Below, in pieces: positions 43,214 through 52,215 of a DNA stretch of 64,000 bases; position 1 is the stretch's first letter, and each line of letters starts with the position of its first letter. The stretch is from positions 82,285 through 146,284 of the forward strand of contig NZ_JAEIOT010000008.1 in the NCBI RefSeq assembly GCF_016342275.1. The letters run 5' to 3'. The translations under genes were made by a program, and so were the position numbers. The DNA comes from Corynebacterium marambiense. GTDB lineage: Bacteria; Actinomycetota; Actinomycetes; Mycobacteriales; Mycobacteriaceae. A model generated the notes under the pieces. The model made no database searches, was not told where the DNA came from, and saw only the letters and a list, made by a program, of their open reading frames with translations.

Positions 43214-44308
43214 TCAGTCCGTCAGTCCTTTGAGCCGGTTGATCGCCGCCCGCCCCGGCTGGATGCCGCGTTCGCGTTCGATAGAGTCTGGGTCGACGGA
43301 CACGGCGACCCCGTCGCCCGCGGTGAGTCCCGTCGACTTCTGTGCACTGCGCTTGACCAGTGCGAGGGCGATGGGGCCGTAGTCGCAGTCGTGGACCACC
43401 GTCCCCACCCTTCCGACGGTGCGGCCCCGGTCGACCACCGGCGCCCCCGTTTCCGGCAGTTCGGGTGCGGAACCGTCGAGGTGGAGCAGCACGAGGGACC
43501 GGGGGGATCGGCCGAGATTGTGCACCCGGGAGACGGTTTCCTGCCCGCGATAGCACCCCTTCTCGAGGTGGACTGCCCCCGGATGATCCTCCGAGCCGAT
43601 CCAGTGCGGGACCTCGTGCGGGATGGAGCGCGGGTCGAGGTCCGCTGCGACCTCCGGCTCGAGGGCCTTGACCCGCTCCGCCGTCCAGGCCATCAGTCCG
43701 GCGAGACGGAGCCCGCCGCCCCGCCGGGAACAGAGTTCGTCGACGACCGCGTCGAGCTGTGCCCGGGGAACCGCGATGTCCCGACGGACCGGTCCCCGCC
43801 AGTCCACGTCGCGGACGTACGCGGATTCCGGGGGCGGCGGAGGAGTGGCTCCGAGGACCGTGAGGATCCCGAGATCGGTGATCCGGATCTCCACCTCGGA
43901 CCAGAACTTCATCCGTTCCAGATAGTCCACGAGCGTGTGGGCGGATGGCTCGGGCAGATCCAGGTGGAAGACGCCGTCCGTCACCGTGAGATCCGCGTGA
44001 TGGAGAATCCGGCCCTGGGCGTCGAGGTTGAGCGCGGCGGCACTGTACCCGTCCGCGACGGCGTCGAGTTTCTGGGACAGCAGTTTATTCAGGTAGTCGG
44101 CGGCATCGGGGCCACCGACCGAGATGACGGTGCGGTGGGACCGGTCGACCACGACACCCGGGTCCTCCACTCCGCGCTGTTCCACCAGCGGAGCGCCATA
44201 GTGCCAGGCGACCCCCGCGGTATCCGACGCTGCATCGGGACCGAGTGCAGGTTGTGCCCCCGGTCGATTGAGGAGAACGGAGCGGTACGTGCTGTTGTCG
44301 GAGTCCAC
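43214..44308 (-). CDS. ygfZ: YgfZ/GcvT-type folate-binding protein
   Basis: 364 residues from the GTG at 44308. The signature KGCYRGQETVSRV near residue 245 is diagnostic for YgfZ, a folate-dependent helper of iron-sulphur protein maintenance. The GcvT-like core (VISVGGPDAADYLNKLLSQKL) is also clear. The start was chosen because a TAGCAT box (minus strand, 44316-44321) ends 7 bases upstream; the ATG at 44317 would overlap that box, and the frame beyond it has no support. It is divergent from pabC. Confidence 0.88.
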   Translation of the reverse strand: MDSDNSTYRSVLLNRPGAQPALGPDAASDTAGVAWHYGAPLVEQRGVEDPGVVVDRSHRTVISVGGPDAADYLNKLLSQKLDAVADGYSAAALNLDAQGRILHHADLTVTDGVFHLDLPEPSAHTLVDYLERMKFWSEVEIRITDLGILTVLGATPPPPPESAYVRDVDWRGPVRRDIAVPRAQLDAVVDELCSRRGGGLRLAGLMAWTAERVKALEPEVAADLDPRSIPHEVPHWIGSEDHPGAVHLEKGCYRGQETVSRVHNLGRSPRSLVLLHLDGSAPELPETGAPVVDRGRTVGRVGTVVHDCDYGPIALALVKRSAQKSTGLTAGDGVAVSVDPDSIERERGIQPGRAAINRLKGLTD

Positions 44309-44321
44309 ACAACGCATGCTA
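44309..44321 (-). promoter_or_regulatory. Leaderless -10 box of ygfZ
   Basis: TAGCAT on the minus strand at 44316-44321 ends 7 bases before the GTG at 44308. Confidence 0.5.
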
Positions 44322-44371
44322 GTCGCTGCACCCGGTCGGGTGCCCGCAGCGGGAAACCGCCGGTTCAGCGA

Positions 44372-44383
44372 TAGGGTGGGCAC
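44372..44383 (+). promoter_or_regulatory. Leaderless -10 box of pabC
   Basis: TAGGGT (44372-44377) ends 6 bases before the ATG at 44384. Confidence 0.5.
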
Positions 44384-45289
44384 ATGAGCAGCACTCGTCC
44401 CAGTCCCGTCATCCTCATCGTGGAGCCCTCTGGTGGGCCGACCCGGAGGCACAACCCCGAACTAGCGATGATCTACGCCGATGATCTCGGGGTGACCAGG
44501 GGAGACGGTATCTTCGAAACCCTCCTCGTCCGGGACGGTGCCGCCCGGAACCTGGACCGCCACATCGACCGGTTCGTCGGTTCCGCGCGGATGATCGGTC
44601 TCCCGGTGCCGGACACCGCGCAATGGTCGCAGGCGACGGCTGAGGCGGTCACCGACTGGGTGGACGCCGGTGGAGATGAGGCGGCGTGTGTGTGGACGTA
44701 CACCCGCGGCCGCGAGTCGACGGGGCGCCCGACTGGTTGGATCACCGTCAAGCCCGTTGCTGAGAAGATCCTTCGGCAACGGGAGGAAGGCGTTTCCGTC
44801 CTGACGACGCCGCGCGGATACTCGGTCACAACGACGCTTCCGGTACGAGGCGCAGCCGGGGGACAGGAGCCGCCACCGTGGCTGGTGACCGGAGCGAAGA
44901 CACTGAATTACGCGGCGAACATGGCGGCACTCCGGTACGCGGCGGCCAAGGGTTTCGACGACGTCATCTTCACTGACGACGGTCGTGTTCTCGAAGGGGC
45001 GACCTCGACGGTGGTCACCGTGACTGGGAGGACACTGCGTACCCCGCCCCCGGGACGGGACCTCCTGCCCGGAACCACGCAGGCTGCTCTCTTCGGCTAC
45101 GCTGCGGCACACGGCTGGACGTGCCTTGAGGAGGACCTGGACGTCACCGACCTCCTGGCCGCCGACAGCGTGTGGCTGTGCAGCTCCGTACGGCTCGCAG
45201 CCCGGGTGGTTCGCATCAACGACAGGAAGCTCCCGGATACGACCGACGGGGACGTGATCCGGGAGCTGCTTACGGCCGCTCTGACCTAA
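44384..45289 (+). CDS. pabC: Aminodeoxychorismate lyase (class IV PLP enzyme)
   Basis: 301 residues. The fold-type IV aminotransferase family is shown by GVTRGDGIFETLLV, the PLP-Lys region GAKTLNYAANMAAL near residue 170, VLEGATSTVV and the closing WLCSSVRLAARV. PabC releases pyruvate from aminodeoxychorismate to give p-aminobenzoate for folate. Pairing with the folate-binding YgfZ across a divergent promoter fits. A branched-chain or D-amino-acid aminotransferase is the main alternative, but the neighbourhood favours PabC. Confidence 0.82.
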   Translation: MSSTRPSPVILIVEPSGGPTRRHNPELAMIYADDLGVTRGDGIFETLLVRDGAARNLDRHIDRFVGSARMIGLPVPDTAQWSQATAEAVTDWVDAGGDEAACVWTYTRGRESTGRPTGWITVKPVAEKILRQREEGVSVLTTPRGYSVTTTLPVRGAAGGQEPPPWLVTGAKTLNYAANMAALRYAAAKGFDDVIFTDDGRVLEGATSTVVTVTGRTLRTPPPGRDLLPGTTQAALFGYAAAHGWTCLEEDLDVTDLLAADSVWLCSSVRLAARVVRINDRKLPDTTDGDVIRELLTAALT

Positions 45290-45297
45290 AACCGGCC

Positions 45298-45999
45298 TCA
45301 GCCCATGAAGCGCTTGAGCTGAGCTGACATCCTGGGGTGCAGCGCACCGTCGACGAGGCGCTCGTCGACCCACCCGAGGTCGTTGTTGGGGAGCAGGCCG
45401 TAGAGACGCTTGCCGGGACCCAGCGTCGACGGGCCGGTCGCGGTCACCATGGTCGAGGCGCTCTCGAGCTGCCAGGCCCGCTCGGTGATCGGCTCCCCGT
45501 AGAGGATCTCCACGACGCCCGTGGAGTGACAGCAGATCAGCTCGATTTCATCCTTCTCGCTAATCCGGAGGAAACCGGTCTCGCGCTGGTCTGCGCCCGC
45601 CGGCGCGCCCTGATCGTCGAGCTTCCAGATCCTCGACTCATAGGAAATGTAGTTCTCGCCGTCGTGCGCGAAAGTGAGCTGCTGGCCGAAGTTGTACTGA
45701 CCGTCGGTCGCGGTATCCGCCTGGCCTTCACCACGCCATACCCCGATCAACGGCAGCAGCGCCAGGAGTCCATCGTGCAGACTCGGCCCCTGCCGCAGGT
45801 TCGCGGTGTCGTCAGGCACCGGAAGATCACCGAGTCCCGGAATGTTCCGGCCCGCGGTCTGTTGCGCCTGCTCCGCGGCGAGGTTCACCGCGTCGTTTCC
45901 GTTCAGCGGTGCGCCGGGGCCAGGCTGGCCCGCCGCGGCGGCGTCAGCGGGGGTATCGGGGCGGGGTGTTTCCGGGGTGGGGTTCGTCGAGTCATCCAT
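45298..45999 (-). CDS. FABP-like/nitrobindin heme-binding beta-barrel protein
   Basis: 233 residues from the ATG at 45999. The amino ~85 residues are Pro/Ala-rich and disordered. The rest is a ten-strand barrel with the family opening LLPLIGVWRGEGQA, FGQQLTFAHDGENYISYESRIW and a final GWVDERLVDGALHPRMSAQLKR. The family (DUF1794/nitrobindin) can bind heme and react with peroxynitrite. A TAGGCT box (minus strand, 46008-46013) ends 8 bases upstream, which fixes this start over an earlier in-frame one. Its gene is convergent with pabC, with only 8 bases between. Confidence 0.83.
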   Translation of the reverse strand: MDDSTNPTPETPRPDTPADAAAAGQPGPGAPLNGNDAVNLAAEQAQQTAGRNIPGLGDLPVPDDTANLRQGPSLHDGLLALLPLIGVWRGEGQADTATDGQYNFGQQLTFAHDGENYISYESRIWKLDDQGAPAGADQRETGFLRISEKDEIELICCHSTGVVEILYGEPITERAWQLESASTMVTATGPSTLGPGKRLYGLLPNNDLGWVDERLVDGALHPRMSAQLKRFMG

Positions 46000-46013
46000 G
46001 GGGTACAAGCCTA
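46000..46013 (-). promoter_or_regulatory. Leaderless -10 box of the FABP-like gene
   Basis: TAGGCT on the minus strand (46008-46013) ends 8 bases before the ATG at 45999. Confidence 0.5.
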
Positions 46014-46051
46014 GCGGCCCGGTCACCGTCGTGTCCTGCCGGTCTCCGCCG

Positions 46052-46831
46052 CTACCCGAGCGGCTGAACTGATTTCGCTAGGGCACCCGTCTCCGGTCCC
46101 ACCGGCAGGATCGGAGTCTCACCGACCACGACGTTCCGTTGCCGGGATTCCAGGTAGATGGAACCGCCTGAACAGAAAACCTTGTCTATCCGCGTCGGCA
46201 GCGGGAGATCCTCCGTCGGGAGCCGCCAGGTGAAGATGGATCGGATCTCGTCCCCGCGGCCATCCGGGACACCGACGAGTCGGTACGGGATCATCGTTAT
46301 CTCCGGGCCCTTGATGCGCAAGCGAACGTAGACCGTCACCGGCCGCTCGAATCCTGGAGGGGTACCGGTGAGCCGGGCCTCGGTGGCCGGATGCGCCGCG
46401 GGTGAGATATCGGTCGGATGGGCGATGTCCAGGTCGGTGACTCCGATCTGGGTCCCGAGGGCGACCCCGTCGAGGCGCACCGTCCTGGCTACGACTGATG
46501 CTGGGGCACCGAGGATCTCGCCGCTGAACACCTGGTCCTGGGTGAGTTCGAGATCCCGGAACTCGGTGCGAAGGTTGGCCGTCCCGATCCCCCGGACCGG
46601 GACGTCGCTTGCCTCCACGACAACCATCGGCACCGTGTGGGTGACCAGTGCCCCGAGGTAAGGCAGTCCGCCGACCGTAACCCGCGGGTTCTGATCCATC
46701 TTCTCGTCCGCGCGGATCTCAGCGGAGATCTGCCGCTCGGCATGCACCGCCGCGGCGGTGTCGACGAGCCAGGGAACGGCGAGCAGAACTACCGCAGACA
46801 GCAGCGAGAGGCGGAGAAAGGATGGTTTCAC
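46052..46831 (-). CDS. LmeA-family (DUF2993) phospholipid-binding protein
   Basis: 259 residues from the GTG at 46831, which has TGGAGGT directly upstream. A single amino-terminal hydrophobic segment (about 6-25) acts as a signal or anchor. The DUF2993 body follows (VTVGGLPYLGALVTHTVPMVVVEASDVPV, LRTEFRDLELTQDQVF). Mycobacterial LmeA is a periplasmic phospholipid-binding protein needed for lipomannan elongation; a similar envelope role is inferred. It is divergent from mshD. Confidence 0.85.
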   Translation of the reverse strand: MKPSFLRLSLLSAVVLLAVPWLVDTAAAVHAERQISAEIRADEKMDQNPRVTVGGLPYLGALVTHTVPMVVVEASDVPVRGIGTANLRTEFRDLELTQDQVFSGEILGAPASVVARTVRLDGVALGTQIGVTDLDIAHPTDISPAAHPATEARLTGTPPGFERPVTVYVRLRIKGPEITMIPYRLVGVPDGRGDEIRSIFTWRLPTEDLPLPTRIDKVFCSGGSIYLESRQRNVVVGETPILPVGPETGALAKSVQPLG

Positions 46832-46872
46832 ACCTCCATTGTTTACCGCACGTCGGCGCGCCGAGTTTTCAC

Positions 46873-46886
46873 TAGCCTGGGATCCC
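46873..46886 (+). promoter_or_regulatory. Leaderless -10 box of mshD
   Basis: TAGCCT (46873-46878) ends 8 bases before the ATG at 46887. Confidence 0.5.
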
Positions 46887-47858
46887 ATGGAGATCCGCAC
46901 GACGACACCCACTGATCCAGCCTCCCCGACGCCCGCCCGGGAGATCCGCAGGCTCAACGCGACCGCCGCGGAACACGATGGGATTGAGCCGTTCTCGGAA
47001 CAGTTCCTCCTCGGCCTCGATGACAGGGGCGACCGTGGGCACCGGCATGTGACCGCCAGGGACGGGGCAGGTGTACTCATCGGTGCCGCCGCCTATGATG
47101 GTTCTACCGCAGAACTGGTGGTGACTCCTGACCATCGCCGCAACGGCGTCGGAACCGCGCTGCTAAGGGCGCTCGCCGATACCTACGGTGCCGACACCGT
47201 CTGGGCCCACGGTAACCTACCGGTGGCAGTCTCCTGGTGTCGTGGACGGGGCCTCGAACCGGTCCGGGAACTGCTGGTGATGGCAATCGACGGCGCCCCC
47301 CTGATCGCTGCCGCAGACGTAGTGGGACGTGACGGTTTCCAGATACTCGATCTGGCTGATTCCCGCCGGCGCTACGGCGCGGAGGCCGTCGATGCCGAAT
47401 GGTTGCGTGTGAACAACGAGGCATTCAGCTGGCATCCCGAGCAGGGTGGCTGGGACGCGGGACAGCTCTCCCGTGCGCAGAACACCGGTTGGTTCGATCC
47501 GCGGGGCGTCATGCTGCTCTGGAGCGGCGGCGACGACGCTGATGCCGGGAATCGGTTACCTGAGCTGGCGGGTTTCCACTGGACCAAGTGGCACGGCACG
47601 GAAGAGAAGGGGAGAAAACTCGGCGAGGTCTATGTCGTCGGCCTCGCCGACGACTACCGGGGGAAAGGGCTCGGTGGCCCGCTGATCGGTTCCGGACTCG
47701 AACATCTCGTCGACAGCGGGGCGGATGAGGTGATTCTCTACGTGGAGGCGAACAACACCGCAGCTGTATCTGCGTATCAGCGACTCGGTTTCGGCGTCTG
47801 TGAACGCCATGTCGCCTACGGCTTCCCGAACCCGGAAACAGAGGGGGTGTCGCGTTAG
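46887..47858 (+). CDS. mshD: Mycothiol synthase
   Basis: 323 residues made of two GNAT domains. The first has VVTPDHRRNGVGTALLRAL; the second has VVGLADDYRGKGLGGPLIGSGLEHL and ends with YVEANNTAAVSAYQRLGF. The arrangement, the WHPEQGGW loop between domains and FHWTKWH are those of MshD, which acetylates Cys-GlcN-Ins in the last step of mycothiol synthesis. It sits directly upstream of pstSCAB. Confidence 0.93.
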   Translation: MEIRTTTPTDPASPTPAREIRRLNATAAEHDGIEPFSEQFLLGLDDRGDRGHRHVTARDGAGVLIGAAAYDGSTAELVVTPDHRRNGVGTALLRALADTYGADTVWAHGNLPVAVSWCRGRGLEPVRELLVMAIDGAPLIAAADVVGRDGFQILDLADSRRRYGAEAVDAEWLRVNNEAFSWHPEQGGWDAGQLSRAQNTGWFDPRGVMLLWSGGDDADAGNRLPELAGFHWTKWHGTEEKGRKLGEVYVVGLADDYRGKGLGGPLIGSGLEHLVDSGADEVILYVEANNTAAVSAYQRLGFGVCERHVAYGFPNPETEGVSR

Positions 47859-47915
47859 TGGTGAGCTGGGAATAATGGGGGCTTCCCGGGGTGGTTATCG
47901 TACCTTTCCGTCTGA

Positions 47916-47970
47916 ATTAACCTGCTGTTCACCAACAAGGCCCGGCTGGGACACCTCCGCCCTCTAGCTT
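47916..47970 (+). promoter_or_regulatory. pstS promoter with PhoR-type direct repeat
   Basis: ATTAACC (47916-47922) and GTTCACC (47927-47933) are 7-bp repeats with an 11-bp period. TAGCTT at 47965-47970 is the best -10. The repeat centre lies about 40 bases before the -10, nearly the same as at phoRS. The leader to the GTG is about 135 bases. Confidence 0.6.
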
Positions 47971-48112
47971 CATGGATGAGGCAAGCGGACCACACCCCCG
48001 GCCCCGTCTGGATGGTGTGGTTCATTTTTCCGCCGTGACACCACCTGTGTCGCGGCATCACCAGGGAAAGCTGCCGCGAACAGCCCAACCACACCCATGG
48101 AGGAATTCCACC

Positions 48113-49225
48113 GTGATCCGCACCCGTTCCCGTCGCGCCGCCCTTCTCGGCGGTATCGCCGTCGTCTCCCTCGCAGCAACCGCCTGCTCAGAGTCCGCCG
48201 ACACCACCGCCACTGGCGGCGAAGGCTCCGCAGCAGTCGAGGGCCTGTCCGGCACCACCGGAACGCTGTCCGCAGAGGGCGCCTCGTCGCAGCAGAAGGC
48301 CATGGACCTCTTCGGTACCGTCTACCAGCAGCAGGTTCCCGGCGCGCAGTTCAACTACACCGCATCCGGTTCCGGCTCCGGACAGAAACAGTTCATCGCC
48401 GCTCAGGTCGCCTTCGGTGGATCCGACTCCCCGCTCTCCGATGAGCAGGTCCCGGAGGCCGCTAAGCGGTGTGGCGGCAACGAGGCATGGCACCTTCCCC
48501 TGGTCATCGGCCCGGTGGCCGTCGCCTACCACCTGGAGGGCGTCAGTGACGACATTGTCCTGTCCCCCGAGGTTATCGCCAAGATCTTCAGCGGCAAGAT
48601 CAGCTCTTGGGACGATGCGGCCATCGCAGCGCTGAACGACGGCGTCGACCTCCCGGACACCCCGATCAACGTTGTGTACCGCTCTGAGGAGTCGGGCACC
48701 TCCGACAACTTCCAGAAGTTCCTGAAGGCCGCCGCCCCGGGCGAGTGGGATACCACCGGCAAGTCCTTCCCCTCCGCCACCGGTGCCGGCGCCAACGGCT
48801 CCAACGGTGTCGTGACCGAAGTTTCCAAGACCAACGGCGGCATCACCTACGTCGAGGCCGGCTTCGCCACGGAGCAGGGGCTCAGCATCGCCCAGATCGA
48901 CTTCGGCGAAGGCGCTGTCGAGCTCAATGACAAGAGCGTCGGCAAGGCCCTGGACAACCTCACCTACAAGACCGAGGGCCACAACATGGTCGTCGACTCC
49001 ACCAAACTGTTCGAGATGAAGACCGAGGGCGCCTACCCGCTCGTCCTGACCACCTACGAGATCGTCTGCTCCGCAGGCTACGACGAGGAGACCTCCAAGA
49101 TGGTCAAGGACTTCCTCAACGTCGCCCTCAACACGCAGAACGAGCGCCTTGAGAAGCAGGGTTACATCCCGGTTTCCGGTAACTACGCCAAGAAGCTCAA
49201 GGACGCCGTCGACGCGATCCAGTAG
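48113..49225 (+). CDS. pstS: Phosphate ABC transporter substrate-binding lipoprotein PstS
   Basis: 370 residues from the GTG at 48113, preceded by GGAGG. A lipoprotein signal (RRAALLGGIAVVSLAATAC) anchors the protein by the Cys near residue 26. The PBP body begins LSAEGASSQQKAMDLFGTVY. It has the phosphate-binding loops YTASGSGSGQKQF, FGGSDSPLS and VVYRSEESGTSDNFQKFL. It captures phosphate outside the membrane for PstCAB. It heads the pstSCAB operon under a PhoR-type operator. Confidence 0.96.
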   Translation: MIRTRSRRAALLGGIAVVSLAATACSESADTTATGGEGSAAVEGLSGTTGTLSAEGASSQQKAMDLFGTVYQQQVPGAQFNYTASGSGSGQKQFIAAQVAFGGSDSPLSDEQVPEAAKRCGGNEAWHLPLVIGPVAVAYHLEGVSDDIVLSPEVIAKIFSGKISSWDDAAIAALNDGVDLPDTPINVVYRSEESGTSDNFQKFLKAAAPGEWDTTGKSFPSATGAGANGSNGVVTEVSKTNGGITYVEAGFATEQGLSIAQIDFGEGAVELNDKSVGKALDNLTYKTEGHNMVVDSTKLFEMKTEGAYPLVLTTYEIVCSAGYDEETSKMVKDFLNVALNTQNERLEKQGYIPVSGNYAKKLKDAVDAIQ

Positions 49226-49302
49226 GTCCCCCCACCTCGTGCCCCGGTATCTCCAGGGCACGAGCCCCTTTTCTCCACATCTCACGAGGACACACATCAG
49301 AC

Positions 49303-50370
49303 ATGACGAAGCCACTCTCCACATCGGGGCGTAGCCGACCGGGTACCCACGGGGACGCGGACACGGTCGAACCGACTATCGCCGACACCCCGATCGGATC
49401 CGGTAACGACAAAATCCACGCAGCAGGCACAGCACACCGGCGCAACGACCGGATCTTCAAGGGGATCGCCACCACCTCGGCGGCCACCATCACGGTCCTG
49501 ATCGCGGCCATCGGCTTCTTCCTGCTCTGGCGTGCGGTCCCCGCACTGATGAACAACGCCGACGGCCTCACCGGATTCTTCACCTACGGAGGTGACTGGA
49601 ACACCAGCGACACCAGCGCGATGCTGTTCGGTATCCCGAACCTCCTCGCCGTCACGGTGACCGTCTCCCTCGTCGCCCTGGCTCTCGCGATGCCCGTCGC
49701 CCTCGGCGTCGCCCTCTACCTCTCCGCCTACGCGCCCGAGCGCCTGCGGAAACCACTCGGATTCCTGGTCGATCTCCTCGCCGCGGTCCCGTCTATCGTC
49801 TACGGCCTCTGGGGGGCCGCGGTCCTCGGCCCGGCACTTGGCGGGGTGTTCGAGTGGATTAACGCCCACGCGGACAGTTTCTTCCTCTTCCGGCACTACG
49901 CTAACTCCCCGGCGTTCTCCACGTCCCGCAACGTGCTCACCGGTGGTGTCGTGCTCGCCATCATGATCCTCCCGGTCATCGCCGCAACCGCACGCGAGGT
50001 TTTCGTCCAGACCCCCGCCGGGCACAAGGAATCCGCGCTCGCCCTCGGGGCCACCCGCTGGGAAGTCGTGAAGATGACCGTCCTTCCCTTCGGTTTCTCC
50101 GGCTACATCTCCGGCTCCATGCTGGGCCTCGGGCGTGCACTCGGCGAGACGATGGCCCTCTACCTCGTCGTCTCCCCGTCCTCCGCGTTCCGTGGATCCC
50201 TGTTCGACGGCGGCACGACCTTCGCCACCGCCATCGCGAACGCCGCCCCCGAATTCAACGACAATCTCAAGGCGGGCGCGTACATCGCCGCCGGCCTGGT
50301 GCTGTTCCTCCTGACCTTCGTGGTCAACGCAGGTGCGCGCGCCGTGATCAAGAACAGGAGCATGTCCTGA
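49303..50370 (+). CDS. pstC: Phosphate ABC transporter permease PstC
   Basis: 355 residues. A ~55-residue hydrophilic amino end is followed by six membrane helices. The EAA-type cytoplasmic loop lies in REVFVQTPAGHKESALALGATRWEVVKMTVLP, and the GLGRALGETMAL stretch is typical of PstC. It pairs with PstA to form the phosphate pore. It lies 77 bases after pstS; its stop shares one base with the pstA start. Confidence 0.95.
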   Translation: MTKPLSTSGRSRPGTHGDADTVEPTIADTPIGSGNDKIHAAGTAHRRNDRIFKGIATTSAATITVLIAAIGFFLLWRAVPALMNNADGLTGFFTYGGDWNTSDTSAMLFGIPNLLAVTVTVSLVALALAMPVALGVALYLSAYAPERLRKPLGFLVDLLAAVPSIVYGLWGAAVLGPALGGVFEWINAHADSFFLFRHYANSPAFSTSRNVLTGGVVLAIMILPVIAATAREVFVQTPAGHKESALALGATRWEVVKMTVLPFGFSGYISGSMLGLGRALGETMALYLVVSPSSAFRGSLFDGGTTFATAIANAAPEFNDNLKAGAYIAAGLVLFLLTFVVNAGARAVIKNRSMS

Positions 50371-51305
50371 TGAACGCAACCTCCCTCCCCCAGGACACCG
50401 GAGCCGGGCAGGACGTCATCGGCGCCGCTCCCACCTTCCCCAAACTCTCCTCACCGCGGCGTAACGCCAACGCGATCTCCAAGTGGATCATCCGGGTCTG
50501 CATGGTCACCGCACTGATTCCCCTCGTCTGGATCCTCGCCGACGTCCTCATCAAGGGCCTGAAGGTCACCCTCACCCTCGACTGGTGGACGAAATCACAG
50601 CTCGGTGTGCTCTACACCGAGCCGGGCGGTGGCATGGTCCATGCCATCATCGGCACCCTCGTTCAGTGTGGCGTCGCCTCGGTGTTCTCCATCCCGATCG
50701 GCGTGTTCACGGCCGTTTACCTCGTCGAGTACGGTGCGAACAACCGGCTCTCGAGGATCACCACGTTCATGGTCGACATCCTCACCGGTGTCCCCTCCAT
50801 CGTCGCGGCCCTGTTCATCTACTCGGTGTGGATCGCATTGTTCGGGTTCAACCGGTCCGGCTTCGCGGTCTCTCTCGCCCTCGTACTCCTCATGGTGCCT
50901 GTCGTTGTGCGGACCACCGAGGAGATGCTCCGGATCGTCCCCCAGGACCTCCGTGAGGCGTCCTACGCGCTGGGCGTCCCGCGGTGGAAGACCATCGTCA
51001 AGATCGTGCTGCCGACCGCGTGGTCCGGCATCGTCACGGGCATCATGCTCGCCATCGCCCGGATCATGGGCGAGTCCGCACCGGTCCTGATCCTCGTGGG
51101 ATCGACGCAGGGCATCAACTGGGATCCGACCGGGAACTCGCAGTCCTCCCTCCCGCTGATGATGCTCGACATGTACCGTGCCGGTACCTCCCCGGCAGTC
51201 GTCGACAAGATGTGGGGAGCTGCGCTCACCCTCGTCGTCCTCATCGCGGTACTCACCATCACCGCCCGCATCCTCTCCATCCGGGTCACCGGAAAGAAGA
51301 AGTAA
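50370..51305 (+). CDS. pstA: Phosphate ABC transporter permease PstA
   Basis: 311 residues, six membrane helices. The EAA loop is in EMLRIVPQDLREASYALGVPRWKTIVKIVLP, and ARIMGESAPVLIL is the PstA counterpart of the PstC signature. The start ATG overlaps the pstC stop by one base (TGATG), indicating coupled translation. pstB follows after 42 bases. Confidence 0.95.
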   Translation: MNATSLPQDTGAGQDVIGAAPTFPKLSSPRRNANAISKWIIRVCMVTALIPLVWILADVLIKGLKVTLTLDWWTKSQLGVLYTEPGGGMVHAIIGTLVQCGVASVFSIPIGVFTAVYLVEYGANNRLSRITTFMVDILTGVPSIVAALFIYSVWIALFGFNRSGFAVSLALVLLMVPVVVRTTEEMLRIVPQDLREASYALGVPRWKTIVKIVLPTAWSGIVTGIMLAIARIMGESAPVLILVGSTQGINWDPTGNSQSSLPLMMLDMYRAGTSPAVVDKMWGAALTLVVLIAVLTITARILSIRVTGKKK

Positions 51306-51347
51306 ACCCAGCTCCGCATATCCTGGAACAGAAGGACACACAACACA

Positions 51348-52124
51348 ATGGCCAAGCGCCTCGATCTCAAGGACGTCAACATCTACTACGGGGACTTCCA
51401 CGCCGTGCAGAACGTCTCCCTCAAAGTGCCGCCGAACGCCGTCACCGCGTTCATCGGCCCCTCCGGTTGCGGCAAATCCACGGTGCTGCGCACGCTCAAC
51501 CGGATGCACGAAGTCACCCCGGGCGCGACGGTCAAGGGTGAGATCCTCCTCGACGGTGAGGACATCTACGCACCGAACGTCGATCCCGTCGCCGTGCGCA
51601 GTACCATCGGTATGGTCTTCCAGAAGCCGAACCCGTTCCCGACGATGAGCATCGAGGAGAACGTCGTCGCCGGCCTCAAGCTCGCCGGTGAGCGCAACAA
51701 GACGAAACTCAAGGAGGTCGCCGAACGTTCACTGCGCGGCGCGAACCTCTGGGAAGAGGTCAAAGACCGCCTGGATAAGCCCGGTTCCGGGCTCTCCGGT
51801 GGACAGCAGCAGCGCCTCTGCATCGCTCGCGCCATCGCCGTCGAACCCGCCGTCCTTCTGATGGACGAGCCCTGCTCCGCCCTCGACCCCATCTCCACCC
51901 TCGCGGTCGAGGAGCTCATCGATGAGCTGAAGCGGGACTACACCATCGTCATCGTGACCCACAACATGCAGCAGGCCGCCCGAGTGTCCGACCAGACGGC
52001 ATTCTTCTCCCTCGAGGCAACCGGCAAGCCCGGCCGCCTCGTCGAGGTTGGCCCGACCAACCGGATCTTCGAGAACCCGCAGGAGAAGGAAACCGAGGAC
52101 TACATTTCCGGTCGTTTCGGCTAA
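51348..52124 (+). CDS. pstB: Phosphate ABC transporter ATPase PstB
   Basis: 258 residues. Walker A is GPSGCGKST, the Q loop is in [14 protein letters not shown], the signature is [16 protein letters not shown] and Walker B is [12 protein letters not shown], followed by the switch His in [14 protein letters not shown]. The FQKPNPFP stretch is specific to PstB. It powers phosphate uptake through PstCA. It ends the operon at a strong bidirectional terminator. Confidence 0.97.
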   Translation: MAKRLDLKDVNIYYGDFHAVQNVSLKVPPNAVTAFIGPSGCGKSTVLRTLNRMHEVTPGATVKGEILLDGEDIYAPNVDPVAVRSTIGMVFQKPNPFPTMSIEENVVAGLKLAGERNKTKLKEVAERSLRGANLWEEVKDRLDKPGSGLSGGQQQRLCIARAIAVEPAVLLMDEPCSALDPISTLAVEELIDELKRDYTIVIVTHNMQQAARVSDQTAFFSLEATGKPGRLVEVGPTNRIFENPQEKETEDYISGRFG

Positions 52125-52139
52125 TCCTCGGCAAACGCG

Positions 52140-52180
52140 AAACCCGGGCCGCTCATCGTCACGATGAGCGGCCCGGGTTT
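52140..52180. terminator. Bidirectional terminator between pstB and phoU
   Basis: A perfect 19-bp stem runs from 52140-52158 (AAACCCGGGCCGCTCATCG) to 52162-52180, with a TCA loop. The AAA/TTT ends serve both convergent genes. Confidence 0.88.
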
Positions 52181-52215
52181 TCCGTTCGCCGCGCCGGAGC
52201 CGGGGAGGTGGATTG

